Shown here: positions 33,992-42,342 of the stretch, one piece after another | Layout of the letters: every line of letters begins with the position of its first letter | How positions within the stretch are numbered: position 1 is the stretch's first letter | NCBI RefSeq assembly: GCF_014534655.1 | Contig: NZ_JACVVD010000001.1 | Span: 992,001 to 1,056,000 of the forward strand | Origin: Paenibacillus sedimenti | GTDB lineage: Bacteria > Bacillota > Bacilli > Paenibacillales > NBRC-103111 | Reading direction: 5' to 3' | Length of the DNA stretch: 64,000 nucleotides | Notes under the pieces: model-generated | What the model saw: the letters and a program-made list of their open reading frames with translations, nothing else | Told to the model about the DNA's origin: nothing | The model's database searches: none | Translations under genes and position numbers: made by a program

Positions 33992-34417
33992 ATGGCCTTC
34001 GAAAATCCATCCCGTGAACACATTAAGGAACTTCTGGCAGAAGCCGGCAATATTGCTGTAGTCGGATTATCCGACAATCCTGACCGCACCTCGCATATGG
34101 TCGCTGCGGCGATGCAAAAAAGAGGATACCGAATCATCCCCGTTAATCCCAACGCAACTGAAATATTAGGGGAGAAAAGCTATGCTTCGCTTAGTGAGAT
34201 TCCTGAGGCTGTCGATATTGTTAATGTGTTCCGCCGCGCTGATCAAGTCGTACCAATCGCAGAAGAAGCAGCGAAGATCAAAGCCAAGGTATTCTGGCTT
34301 CAACTGGATATTGTGAATGAGGAAGCTGCCCGCATTGCCAGCGATGCAGGGCTTGAAGTGATCATGGATAGATGCATCAAAGTCGAGGATGCGATCCTTA
34401 ATCCCAGGAATAATTAA
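33992..34417 (+). CDS. CoA-binding domain protein (YccU-like)
   Basis: A 141-residue single Rossmann-like CoA-binding domain: NIAVVGLSDNPDRTSHMVAAAMQKRGYRIIPVNPN near the N-terminus, then SLSEIPEAVDIVNVFRRAD and VFWLQLDIVNEEA. It is the size of YccU-type proteins, which resemble the CoA domain of succinyl-CoA synthetase and ADP-forming acetyl-CoA synthetase. The cellular role is unsettled. The ATG at 33992 is 7 bases from AGGAGG; an ATG at 33986 is too close. The leader is the repeated element described at 33950. Confidence 0.88.
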   Translation: MAFENPSREHIKELLAEAGNIAVVGLSDNPDRTSHMVAAAMQKRGYRIIPVNPNATEILGEKSYASLSEIPEAVDIVNVFRRADQVVPIAEEAAKIKAKVFWLQLDIVNEEAARIASDAGLEVIMDRCIKVEDAILNPRNN

Positions 34418-34429
34418 ACGACTCCAAAT

Positions 34430-34470
34430 AAAAACCGCTCCACGCTTAGGAAAAGCGCGAGCGGTTTTTT
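34430..34470. terminator. Terminator between convergent genes
   Basis: Stem AAAAACCGCTC / GAGCGGTTTTTT with an inner GC/GC pair, T-rich on one side and A-rich on the other, so likely bidirectional. Confidence 0.85.
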
Positions 34471-34482
34471 AGGTTTTATTAA

Positions 34483-35049
34483 TTAAGCTTTCAGCACGTC
34501 ATGATCCACGTAACGTTCGCCGTTTATCTCGCTTATTACATTAATGGCGACTCTAGCACCATCACCTGCTGTGATGATCGTGTGCATGCTGACTCCTCCG
34601 GTTGTTCCTGCAGCCCATACGCCTTTAACGCTTGAATTTCCTTGCGAATCCACATCAATGATCGATTTGATGCGTGGCTCGGTACCGGGCTTTGTCTTGA
34701 TGCCAGCAGCTTCTGCCAGCTCAACGGATAATCCTGTCGCAAGAATAATATGGCTTCCTTCGTATTCTCCATTTTCTGTTGCAATACGGAAACCGTTGCC
34801 GGATTTCTCCAATTGGGTTGCTTTGCCTTGAACGAATTCAGCACCGAATTTTGCGGCTTGCTTTTTACCGATTTCCACTAAGTCAGGACCCGTTATGGAC
34901 TCCACGCCGTAATGATTTTCAATCCAAGCTCTCTTAGTAACGCTTTGATCGTTGTCAATGACAAGCGTCTTCTTGCCTGCCTTAGCTGTAAATAAAGCAG
35001 CGCTAGCACCAGTAGGACCTGCTCCAACAATAATAACATCGTAAGACAT
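34483..35049 (-). CDS. Half-size thioredoxin-reductase-like flavoprotein
   Basis: A 188-residue FAD-binding protein. It has the dinucleotide motif VIIVGAGPTGASAAL at residues 5-19, IENHYGVESITGPDL, IILATGL and the C-terminal FAD loop VKGVWAAGTTGG. Typical thioredoxin reductases and ferredoxin-NADP reductases are over 300 residues because an NAD(P)H domain is inserted in the middle; here only the FAD domain remains, without a CxxC pair. The sequence joins smoothly, so it looks like a genuine short family member, not a frameshifted remnant. Its electron donor is unknown. Confidence 0.75.
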   Translation of the reverse strand: MSYDVIIVGAGPTGASAALFTAKAGKKTLVIDNDQSVTKRAWIENHYGVESITGPDLVEIGKKQAAKFGAEFVQGKATQLEKSGNGFRIATENGEYEGSHIILATGLSVELAEAAGIKTKPGTEPRIKSIIDVDSQGNSSVKGVWAAGTTGGVSMHTIITAGDGARVAINVISEINGERYVDHDVLKA

Positions 35050-35290
35050 GTCGTCACTCCTCGTTATTAGAAAATGAAGTACAAGAAGATTATGGCATAC
35101 TTATCTTAATATAGTCAATTTATGTGTATAAAAAGTATAGGAAATAATCCTCCGGCTGTCTTCTGAATTAAGTATCCCCAAAGGGAGATAAAGTTTGCCT
35201 TTGATAAATAAAAACGGAACTAGCGGAGAGAATAAAAAAGGCCGCAAAAAAAGGCTACATTCATGATGAAAATCAGAGGAGGATTTACAC

Positions 35291-35989
35291 GTGTATAACA
35301 CCAACTTCAGCAGCTATGGTACTTCGTCTTTTGGCCGGACACAAGGTTTACAGAGTGGCCAAAACCCAACCTCGCAATATCAAGGTATTCAGAAGCAATA
35401 CCAACCGGTAGGTTTTGTTCAGTCCTTCTACGGACAAAACGCAGGACAAACGAGCCAAGGGTATGGACAAAACGTATCGCAAGTGAACCAAAACTGGGGA
35501 CAAGCAACTTCTCCGGAATCTTTTCACACAGCGAACTACCGTGGTAACCAACCTGGACATGACGCTTACCAGCGTTCCGATTCTTCAACGCCTACTCAAT
35601 CCAGCTTCCAAGGCGGATATTCTTCCTATAGCGGCATTAGTGCCGGCCAATATGGCAACCAGGCTCAAGCTCAACCACAATACAGCAACCAAAGCCAATC
35701 CCAATTCGGTTTCCAAAACGCTCAACAGCAATTTGCCGGCAGCCAATTCGGCAGTGCAATTCAGTCCGGTCAATCTTATGGACAAACACCGGTATCTCCG
35801 AATGCTTTCCACACAGCGAATTACCGCGGTAACCAACCTGGTCATGACGCTATATATCGTTCGGATTCCTCGAATCCAACACAAGCGTCTTTCCAACCGC
35901 AAGCAGGATTTGGTTCCCAAGGGATTTCGTCCTTTAATCCAGGACTTAATCAATTCGGACAATCCGGTCAATTCGGTTCCTCGTTTTAA
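35291..35989 (+). CDS. Gln/Ser/Gly-rich protein with internal duplication
   Basis: A 232-residue low-complexity protein, very rich in Gln, Ser, Gly, Tyr and Asn. A unit beginning FHTANYRGNQPGHDA and ending in RSDSSxPTQxSFQ occurs twice (about residues 77-107 and 175-206), separated by Q/S-rich sequence with NQ and YG repeats. There is no signal peptide. I recall related proteins in Paenibacillus without a known role; the composition would suit a spore coat or surface protein. The start is GTG at 35291, 8 bases after AGGAGG. A terminator follows at 36013. Confidence 0.7.
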   Translation: MYNTNFSSYGTSSFGRTQGLQSGQNPTSQYQGIQKQYQPVGFVQSFYGQNAGQTSQGYGQNVSQVNQNWGQATSPESFHTANYRGNQPGHDAYQRSDSSTPTQSSFQGGYSSYSGISAGQYGNQAQAQPQYSNQSQSQFGFQNAQQQFAGSQFGSAIQSGQSYGQTPVSPNAFHTANYRGNQPGHDAIYRSDSSNPTQASFQPQAGFGSQGISSFNPGLNQFGQSGQFGSSF

Positions 35990-36012
35990 TATCGGAAAGT
36001 GCGCTGAAGAGC

Positions 36013-36051
36013 AAATAAGCAGGTCGATTGCCGACCTGCTTATTTTATTTT
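36013..36051 (+). terminator. Terminator after the repeat-rich gene
   Basis: Stem AATAAGCAGGTCG / CGACCTGCTTATT with loop ATTGC, then TTATTTT. The T-tract runs into the -35 box of the PTS promoter. Confidence 0.85.
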
Positions 36052-36078
36052 GACAAACAGACTGACAAGCTATACGAT
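36050..36078 (+). promoter_or_regulatory. Candidate promoter of the PTS operon
   Basis: TTGACA (36050-36055), 17 bases, TACGAT (36073-36078). An inverted repeat GTAGAAA/TTTCTAC (36083-36089 and 36110-36116) lies just downstream and may be an operator. Confidence 0.6.
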
Positions 36079-36143
36079 TTGAGTAGAAAGCTTACGCTAC
36101 GAAGAAAGTTTTCTACGAAAACTCTAGGGGAGGTAGCAATCGT

Positions 36144-38033
36144 TTGAACTGGATGGGGAATTTACAACAGCTAGGCCGCTCTTTAATGCTGCCTACCATT
36201 GCGCTTCCTATAGCTGCTGTACTGCTTCGTCTAGGTGATTTGCCGTGGGATGCGATACATGCTTCCAGCTTCGGGGATATGCTGCTGTTAGCGGGGAATA
36301 CCGTTTTTGACTATATACCGATCATTTTCGCCGTTGGAGTTGCTCTAGGTTTAACAGAGAGCGCAGGTATAGCCGGATTATCGGCGATGCTTGGCTATTT
36401 TATGTTTACCAGGCTGATCGAACACCAATTAGGAACCGATTTTCAGCTCGGGGTACCTGGCGGAATTCTGATTGGTCTTCTGTCCGCCATTATTTATCAT
36501 CGCTTTAAAGAGGTAAAGCTCCCGGAATACATTCAATTTTTTGGTGGTCCCCGCATCGTTCCGCTTGTGATGGGCTTAGCTACCTTAATCGTGTCTTATA
36601 TCATGATTGGCATCGGCCCTTATCTGGAAGTGGGAATGGCGAAACTGTCCGGTTGGCTTCTTGGAATGGGCGGTTTTGGCTCTTTCATATACGGAATCGC
36701 ACACAGGTTGCTTGTTCCTTCAGGCTTACACCATATCTTGAACAATTTTTTCTGGTTTCAAGTGGGGGCGTACAGTACGCCAACGGGCAATATGGTTTAT
36801 GGAGATCTCCCCAGGTTTTTTGCCGGAGACCCTTCAGCCGGTACTTATATGGCAGGACTTTACCCTATCATGATGTTTGCCTTGCCGGCAATCGCCTTCG
36901 CCATTATCGGTGAAGCACGGGAGGATTTGAAACCAAAGATTAAAACGACATTCCTTACCGCGGCATTGGCTTCATTTTTGACCGGTGTAACAGAGCCTAT
37001 TGAATTCGCCTTTTTGTTCGTTGCACCTTATTTATTTGTGATTCACGCGATATTATCAGGCGCGGCCATGTGGATCGCTTATTATTTGAACATTCAACAT
37101 GGTTTTTCGTATTCGGCCGGCGCAATCGACTATGTCATTAATCTGCACTTATCGCATCACGGTTTGCTGCTCATACCTATCGGTCTTGTGTATGGATTGC
37201 TGTACTATTTCTTATTCCGATGGGCGATTCGGAGATTTCAAATCCCGACACCCGGCAGGGAAGAGGGTTCATCATTGGAAGAATGGGCAGGAGATATCCC
37301 TTACCGTTCTCCGCTTATTTTGCAAGCACTCGGTGGGAAAGACAATATTAAGAAGATTGAAGCCTGCATAACCAGGCTGCGACTTACCCTTGTCAATGAT
37401 CGTCTGATGGACATCACGGCATTACGACATTTGGGAGCGGCAGGCGTCATACGTCTTGGGGGAGGCAATGTTCAGGTCGTGTTCGGAACATTCTCTGAGC
37501 TAATTCGTGAAGAAATTATGAAAGTATTACGCAAAGACATTCATGTAGTGCTGTTCAATGCCCCTATGCAGGGCAGAATGATTCCGATTGAAGAGGTGCC
37601 GGATCGCATCTTTGCTTCTCGTTTAGTCGGTAATGGTGTCGCTTTTTTTCCGGAAAAAGGGGAGCTGGTTTCGCCGGTGGCCGGTACCATTATGCACATT
37701 TATCCGACCATGCATGCACTTGGCATTTTAACGGAAGAGGGGTTGGAAGTACTGCTTCATATTGGAATCGATACGGCAAGCTTACCGGGCAAATGCTTTA
37801 CTGCGGTGGTGAAAGAAGGCGATCGCGTGGAGCCGGGGCAATTGCTCGTTAAATTCAACCTGAATAAAGTGAAAAAGTTTGCAGCATCATTGGCGACACC
37901 TATGATTATTACGAATCCGGATCTTGTGAAGTCTTGGAGTTTTGCTCCGTTTAAAGCAGTCAAAAAAGGCCAAGGTTCCGTGATGTCCGTCGTCTTAAAG
38001 CCTACTAAAACGTCGGGGGGGACAAACGGATGA
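36144..38033 (+). CDS. PTS EIICBA permease, glucose/N-acetylglucosamine class
   Basis: A 629-residue sugar phosphotransferase permease. The EIIC domain (1-360) has about ten helices with VPSGLHHILNNFFWFQVG and FLTGVTEPIEFAFLFVAP. EIIB follows with phospho-Cys408 in KIEACITRLRLTL. EIIA is C-terminal with phospho-His539 in EVLLHIGIDT and GEGDRVEPGQ-like ending. Layout matches NagE/GamP-type proteins, so N-acetylglucosamine, glucosamine or glucose is the likely sugar. It starts with TTG at 36144 after GGGGAGG. The Enzyme I gene overlaps its end by 4 bases. Confidence 0.88.
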   Translation: MNWMGNLQQLGRSLMLPTIALPIAAVLLRLGDLPWDAIHASSFGDMLLLAGNTVFDYIPIIFAVGVALGLTESAGIAGLSAMLGYFMFTRLIEHQLGTDFQLGVPGGILIGLLSAIIYHRFKEVKLPEYIQFFGGPRIVPLVMGLATLIVSYIMIGIGPYLEVGMAKLSGWLLGMGGFGSFIYGIAHRLLVPSGLHHILNNFFWFQVGAYSTPTGNMVYGDLPRFFAGDPSAGTYMAGLYPIMMFALPAIAFAIIGEAREDLKPKIKTTFLTAALASFLTGVTEPIEFAFLFVAPYLFVIHAILSGAAMWIAYYLNIQHGFSYSAGAIDYVINLHLSHHGLLLIPIGLVYGLLYYFLFRWAIRRFQIPTPGREEGSSLEEWAGDIPYRSPLILQALGGKDNIKKIEACITRLRLTLVNDRLMDITALRHLGAAGVIRLGGGNVQVVFGTFSELIREEIMKVLRKDIHVVLFNAPMQGRMIPIEEVPDRIFASRLVGNGVAFFPEKGELVSPVAGTIMHIYPTMHALGILTEEGLEVLLHIGIDTASLPGKCFTAVVKEGDRVEPGQLLVKFNLNKVKKFAASLATPMIITNPDLVKSWSFAPFKAVKKGQGSVMSVVLKPTKTSGGTNG

Positions 38034-39796
38034 TCAGAGGGATAGGAGCTTCTTCGGGGATCGCAATGGGTAAAGCATTCGTCATCCCAACCTGGGAGTG
38101 GGATTTTCCGGAGAAAATGATTGACGTGACGGATCTGGCCTATGAATTCGAACGTCTGTATGATGGCATCAGATCTTCCAAAGATGAGCTGGAACTCATC
38201 AAACAGGAAATTAAAGAAGTCGTCGGACAGGACCAATCCTATATTTTTGATGCGCATTTAGCGATTTTGGAAGACCCGATTTTCATGAATGAAATCCAAG
38301 GCATCATCGAGCTGCAATATAAGGCGGCGGAAGTCGCAGTGAAAGAAGTGATTGATAAGTTCGTCGGCATGTTCAATCTCATTGACGATGAATACATGAA
38401 AGAACGGGCGCTTGATATCAAGGATGTCGGGAACAGGCTGCTTAAGCATCTTCTGGGCGATACCAGCTCGAATGTTCCACCGGTTGATCATCCGTATATT
38501 CTGGTGGCTAAAGAACTGACGCCTTCGCAGCTGGCTCATCTGGATCCGGGTAAAGTGCTTGGTCTGCTTACGATTCTCGGCGGAACGCATTCCCATGTGT
38601 CCATCATGGCCAGAGCGATGTCCGTTCCTTATGTACTGGGTTTGGAGGGCAAGCTGCTTAGACCGATCCAGAACGGTGATTTTCTTATCATTGACGGTCA
38701 GGAAGGCACGCTCTATATTAATCCCGATCAATCAACCATTGAGCGTTATAAAGCGCGGAAACGTAATTGGCTTGAATTCAAAGAAAGCTTGCAGGAAATT
38801 GCGGATGTCGTTCCAATGACCTTGGATCACAAACTTGTGAATCTTCATGCGAATATGAATTCTGTGATGGAGATTGACCAAGTTCTGCGCAACGGAGCCT
38901 CGGGCGTAGGGCTGTTTCGAACAGAGTATTTGTACATGGATCGCGATTCGCTGCCAAGCGAGGACGAGCAATTTGAAGTGTACCGCCACGCGGTAAAGCA
39001 ATTGCAAGGCAAACCGATCATCATACGAACGCTCGATATCGGCGGCGATAAGAAGCTGGACTATTTGCCGCTCGCCAAGGAGGATAATCCATTTCTGGGT
39101 TACCGGGCCATCCGTATCTCGCTGGACCGCAAAGATTTGTTTATGACCCAGCTTAAAGCGATACTAAGAGCAAGCAGCTATGGTTCGGTTAAGATCATGT
39201 ATCCGATGGTGACCTCGCTCAGTGAAGTGCGTCAAGCGAAAGCGATGCTGGAAGAGGCTAAGCAGGAGTTAAGCGCGAAAGGGATTCCCTATAACGCATC
39301 CATTGAGGTCGGATTAACCATTGAGGTTCCGGCTGCGGCGCTAATAGCGGACGTATTGGCGAGCGAAGTGAACTTCATCAGCATAGGCACGAACGATCTT
39401 GTCCAGTATGTGTTAGCTGTAGATCGCATGAACGAGAGCATCGCGCATTTATATGATCCTTATCATCCCGCGGTTATTCGACTATTGAAACATGTCATAG
39501 ATTCAGCCAAAAGCGTCGGTATTCCGGTTGGCGTGTGCGGAGAGATGGCCGGGGATATCCGGGCTCTGCCGATCTGGCTTGGCCTTGGCATTGAGGAGCT
39601 CAGCATTTCCGTACAAACGCTGCTTCAGGTCAAACACCGTTTGTTGACAAGCGATGCAGCCAAGTGCAAAGAGCTCGTAGATCAAATCTTAACATGCAAA
39701 ACAAGCGAACAAATTACGGAATTGCTTGCTCTGAACGAACAAGCAGATGAATCGAAAGCAGCTTATGTATCCGATGCCGGTTATACTGGCGAATAA
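38030..39796 (+). CDS. ptsI: PTS Enzyme I (phosphoenolpyruvate-protein phosphotransferase)
   Basis: A 588-residue Enzyme I. The phospho-histidine is His189 in GGTHSHVSIMARAM, where most enzymes read GGRTSHxAIMAR, so two residues of the loop differ. The PEP-binding half has GVGLFRTEYLYM, IRTLDIGGDKKLDY, EVGLTIEVPAAAL, SIGTNDLVQYVLAVDR and the catalytic Cys in GVCGEMAGD. It takes phosphate from PEP and passes it to HPr. It is cotranscribed with the EIICBA permease, but no HPr gene lies next to it; the HPr-like gene at 56176 lacks the phosphorylation site. It could be the main Enzyme I or one dedicated to this permease. Confidence 0.9.
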   Translation: MIRGIGASSGIAMGKAFVIPTWEWDFPEKMIDVTDLAYEFERLYDGIRSSKDELELIKQEIKEVVGQDQSYIFDAHLAILEDPIFMNEIQGIIELQYKAAEVAVKEVIDKFVGMFNLIDDEYMKERALDIKDVGNRLLKHLLGDTSSNVPPVDHPYILVAKELTPSQLAHLDPGKVLGLLTILGGTHSHVSIMARAMSVPYVLGLEGKLLRPIQNGDFLIIDGQEGTLYINPDQSTIERYKARKRNWLEFKESLQEIADVVPMTLDHKLVNLHANMNSVMEIDQVLRNGASGVGLFRTEYLYMDRDSLPSEDEQFEVYRHAVKQLQGKPIIIRTLDIGGDKKLDYLPLAKEDNPFLGYRAIRISLDRKDLFMTQLKAILRASSYGSVKIMYPMVTSLSEVRQAKAMLEEAKQELSAKGIPYNASIEVGLTIEVPAAALIADVLASEVNFISIGTNDLVQYVLAVDRMNESIAHLYDPYHPAVIRLLKHVIDSAKSVGIPVGVCGEMAGDIRALPIWLGLGIEELSISVQTLLQVKHRLLTSDAAKCKELVDQILTCKTSEQITELLALNEQADESKAAYVSDAGYTGE

Positions 39797-39968
39797 ATAA
39801 CCCCACAAAGTGACGTTAAACTCTGAAGCATATTTTCGTCCGCATCGAGTCAAAGACTTGATCGGCGTCTAAACACACTACTTAAAGCGGTCATTCTTCC
39901 CGAATTGCTTCGATAAGAGTTTAGACATTACTTTGCGGGGGGCCCCAATGAACATTAGGAGGGAAATG
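39797..39968 (+). repeat. Long imperfect hairpin element with a built-in ribosome binding site
   Basis: Arms 39801-39830 and 39906-39940 pair over about 30 bases with a few gaps (CCCCACAAAGTGACG on the left, CATTACTTTGCGGGG on the right). The 75-base middle has a smaller stem (CGAGTC/GACTTG). The right end continues GGGGGGCCCC then AATGAACATTAGGAGGG, the Shine-Dalgarno of the next gene. The same ends occur at 33950. It carries no open frame and looks like a small mobile or extragenic repeat, or a conserved leader RNA. Confidence 0.65.
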
Positions 39969-39970
39969 AA

Positions 39971-40501
39971 ATGGAATTAACAGGTAAAAAGGTGTTAGCG
40001 TTTGTTGATGAGGAATTTGAAGATCTGGAAATGTGGTATCCGGTTCTGCGACTAAGAGAGTCTGGAGCTGAAGTTGATATCGTCGGACCAAAGGCGAAGA
40101 CCGTTTATCATGGCAAATATGGTGTTCCTATTACGACGGATTACGCATTTGACGAGGTTAAATCGTCAGATTATATAGGTCTCTATGTGCCTGGAGGCTG
40201 GGCGCCCGATAAGCTTCGCCGCTACCCCGATGTACTCCGCCTTACGCAGGAGTTCCACGCCGCTGCAAAGCCGATTGCACAAATCTGCCATGCCGGTTGG
40301 GTGCTGATTTCAGCCAAAATCGTAAAAGGCTACACACTGACTTCAACGCCAGGCATTCGTGACGACATCGAAAATGCGGGAGCCACATGGGTAGATGAGG
40401 AAGTGGTTGTGGATCGGAACATCATTTCCGGGCGTCGCCCGCCGGATCTTCCCGCGTTTTCCAAACGTTTTGTGGATGAGCTAGCAAAGTACGACAAATA
40501 G
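39971..40501 (+). CDS. DJ-1/PfpI family protein
   Basis: A 176-residue protein of the DJ-1/PfpI fold, like the general-stress protein YfkM of Bacillus. The nucleophile elbow is AQICHAGW with Cys106 and His107, the conserved acid is Glu14/15 in VDEEFED, and YVPGGWAPDKLR is the family loop. Members act as deglycases, proteases or chaperones; the role here is uncertain. Its leader is the hairpin element at 39797, whose end provides AGGAGG. Confidence 0.9.
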   Translation: MELTGKKVLAFVDEEFEDLEMWYPVLRLRESGAEVDIVGPKAKTVYHGKYGVPITTDYAFDEVKSSDYIGLYVPGGWAPDKLRRYPDVLRLTQEFHAAAKPIAQICHAGWVLISAKIVKGYTLTSTPGIRDDIENAGATWVDEEVVVDRNIISGRRPPDLPAFSKRFVDELAKYDK

Positions 40502-40637
40502 AAGGAAAATCAGCATCCGTCTTCCATAGGTGGCAAAAACTACTACTTATAATCCGGAAGGAAATCGACCGATATAGTAGAATATCATAGTACAAGCAAA
40601 GCGAGTACAGGCCGCCTGTCATGAAGGAGTGTTTAGG

Positions 40638-41045
40638 ATGCAAAAGTATTGCAAGTGCGGACGCACGATGAACCTTCGTCTGCGTACGGTGATTTATCAA
40701 AATAAAGTCGACATTGAAAATGTGCCTATCTACTCATGTGAAGCATGCGGCAGAAGCGAAGTAGTCCCCCATGTCAAACCCGAATTGACCAGTTTGATCG
40801 GCAAGCTGGGGAGTAAACCTGAGAAGCAGCAATTCTTTTTTCATGAACTATCGGAAATCGCCTATTTGCTGCTCAAAGTGACGGAAAAAGAGCACATGAA
40901 TGATTCTATGGAAAAAATCGTTGAAGAACGCATCAACGAGCTTCTGGACATCCTGCTGCTGGCCCAATCGCTTGGTGACGAGCCTTGGACGGAAGAAATC
41001 CGCAAACGGTTATCGCAAATTACGCAGAGTACAATCTCGACTTAG
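40638..41045 (+). CDS. YgiT-type zinc-ribbon protein
   Basis: A 135-residue protein with an N-terminal zinc ribbon: CKC at residues 4-6 and CEAC at about 35-38 (YCKCGRTM ... IYSCEACGRSE), followed by a helical C-terminal part (KIVEERINELLDILLLAQSLGDEPW). The Cys spacing resembles YgiT/MqsA-type zinc domains, but no toxin gene is beside it and no helix-turn-helix is clear. The start is ATG at 40638, 8 bases after AAGGAG. It lies upstream of ccpA on the same strand, with a terminator between. The function is unknown. Confidence 0.65.
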   Translation: MQKYCKCGRTMNLRLRTVIYQNKVDIENVPIYSCEACGRSEVVPHVKPELTSLIGKLGSKPEKQQFFFHELSEIAYLLLKVTEKEHMNDSMEKIVEERINELLDILLLAQSLGDEPWTEEIRKRLSQITQSTIST

Positions 41046-41053
41046 ACGTACAT

Positions 41054-41083
41054 AGCCAATCTCCTTGGAGGTTGGCTTTTGTT
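41054..41083 (+). terminator. Terminator before ccpA
   Basis: Stem AGCCAATCTCC / GGAGGTTGGCT with a two-base loop, followed by TTTTGTT. Confidence 0.8.
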
Positions 41084-41235
41084 CTACGCACGGCTGCATT
41101 TGAAAATGATTATGAAAATCTGTACAATTATTTTCAAAGCATTTTCAATATTCATTGCAAGATGCCTAAATTTGTCGTATCATAACTGTAATATGCTAGG
41201 ATCGCAGAATACTTTTGAATATGGAGAGAGTAACC

Positions 41236-42240
41236 GTGACCGTAACCATTTATGATGTAGCTAGAGAAGCAGGAGTTTCGATGGCGACCGTTTCCAGGGT
41301 TGTCAATAACAATCCGAACGTAAAGCCGCAGACGCGTAAAAAAGTTTTTGAAGCGATTGAACGGCTCGGTTACCGCCCAAATGCGGTGGCGAGAGGTCTT
41401 GCCAGCAAGAAAACGACAACGGTCGGCGTTGTCATTCCGGATATTTCCAACTCTATTTTTGCCGAAGTGGCACGTGGAATTGAAGATATCGCGAATATGT
41501 ATCATTACAATATCATTTTGAGTAATGCGGATAAGAAGAAAGAAAAAGAAATTCGTGTTATCAATACGTTACTTGAAAAACAGGTTGATGGCCTGTTGTT
41601 CATGGGCGGCATCGTCACAGAGGATCATATTCAAGCATTCCGTACGTCATCCGTACCTGTTGTACTGTGTGGAACGAAAGATGAGAACAACACGATGCCT
41701 TCCGTCGATATCGATCACGAGAAAGCGGCGCTCGATGCTGTGAATGTGTTGATTGCCAGTGGTCACCGTGATATCGCAATGATTTCCGGTACACTGCAGG
41801 ATCCAGCGAACGGCTATGCTCGTTATCAAGGCTATAAGAAAGCTTTGGAAGCAGCAGGTATCTCCGTTCGTGATGAGTATGTACGTGTCGGGAACTACCG
41901 TTACGAATCCAGTGTGGATGCCGTCAAACATTTTCTGGAGCTATCGCCTAGACCGACAGCGATCTTCTCGGCTACAGACGAGATGGCAATCGGAGCCATC
42001 CATACGATTCAAGATAATGGCCTGAGAGTTCCTCAAGATATCGCCGTCATCAGTGTGGATAACATCCGTATGGCTTCCATGGTAAGACCGACATTAACGA
42101 CCGTTGCTCAACCTATGTATGACATCGGCGCCGTGTCTATGCGTCTCCTGACCAAGCTGATGAACAAAGAGTCGACTGACAATATGCAGGTTATTTTGCC
42201 GCATGAGATCATTAACCGTCAATCTGTGGCTCAGTCTTAA
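41236..42240 (+). CDS. ccpA: Catabolite control protein A
   Basis: A 334-residue LacI-family regulator that matches CcpA closely: [29 protein letters not shown] at the N-terminus (given by motif, residues 3-31), [67 protein letters not shown] and PTYDIGA-like [21 protein letters not shown]. With HPr or Crh phosphorylated on Ser46 it binds cre sites and controls carbon use. The start is GTG at 41236, 7 bases after GGAGAG. Candidate target sites occur at 9260 and 45433 in this window. Confidence 0.94.
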   Translation: MTVTIYDVAREAGVSMATVSRVVNNNPNVKPQTRKKVFEAIERLGYRPNAVARGLASKKTTTVGVVIPDISNSIFAEVARGIEDIANMYHYNIILSNADKKKEKEIRVINTLLEKQVDGLLFMGGIVTEDHIQAFRTSSVPVVLCGTKDENNTMPSVDIDHEKAALDAVNVLIASGHRDIAMISGTLQDPANGYARYQGYKKALEAAGISVRDEYVRVGNYRYESSVDAVKHFLELSPRPTAIFSATDEMAIGAIHTIQDNGLRVPQDIAVISVDNIRMASMVRPTLTTVAQPMYDIGAVSMRLLTKLMNKESTDNMQVILPHEIINRQSVAQS

Positions 42241-42260
42241 GGAATCTGCCGCATGATCAA

Positions 42261-42313
42261 CAACCTCTAGACGCGGTCGCTTATGAGTAGGCGACATCGC
42301 TAGAGGTTTTCTC
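42261..42313 (+). terminator. Terminator of ccpA
   Basis: Outer stem AACCTCTAG / CTAGAGGTT, inner GTCGC/GCGAC, followed by TTCTCATTT. Confidence 0.8.
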
Positions 42314-42342
42314 ATTTAAAGAAGGAAAGAGGATTGCCGAAC

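Noticed and set aside
35541..36053. A 170-codon open frame overlapping the repeat-rich gene
   Set aside because: It is in the +1 frame of the Q/S/G-rich gene, whose repeats make it long, and it has no plausible start.
40638..41045. MqsA/YgiT antitoxin of a toxin-antitoxin pair
   Set aside because: There is a zinc ribbon but no clear helix-turn-helix and no adjacent toxin gene.
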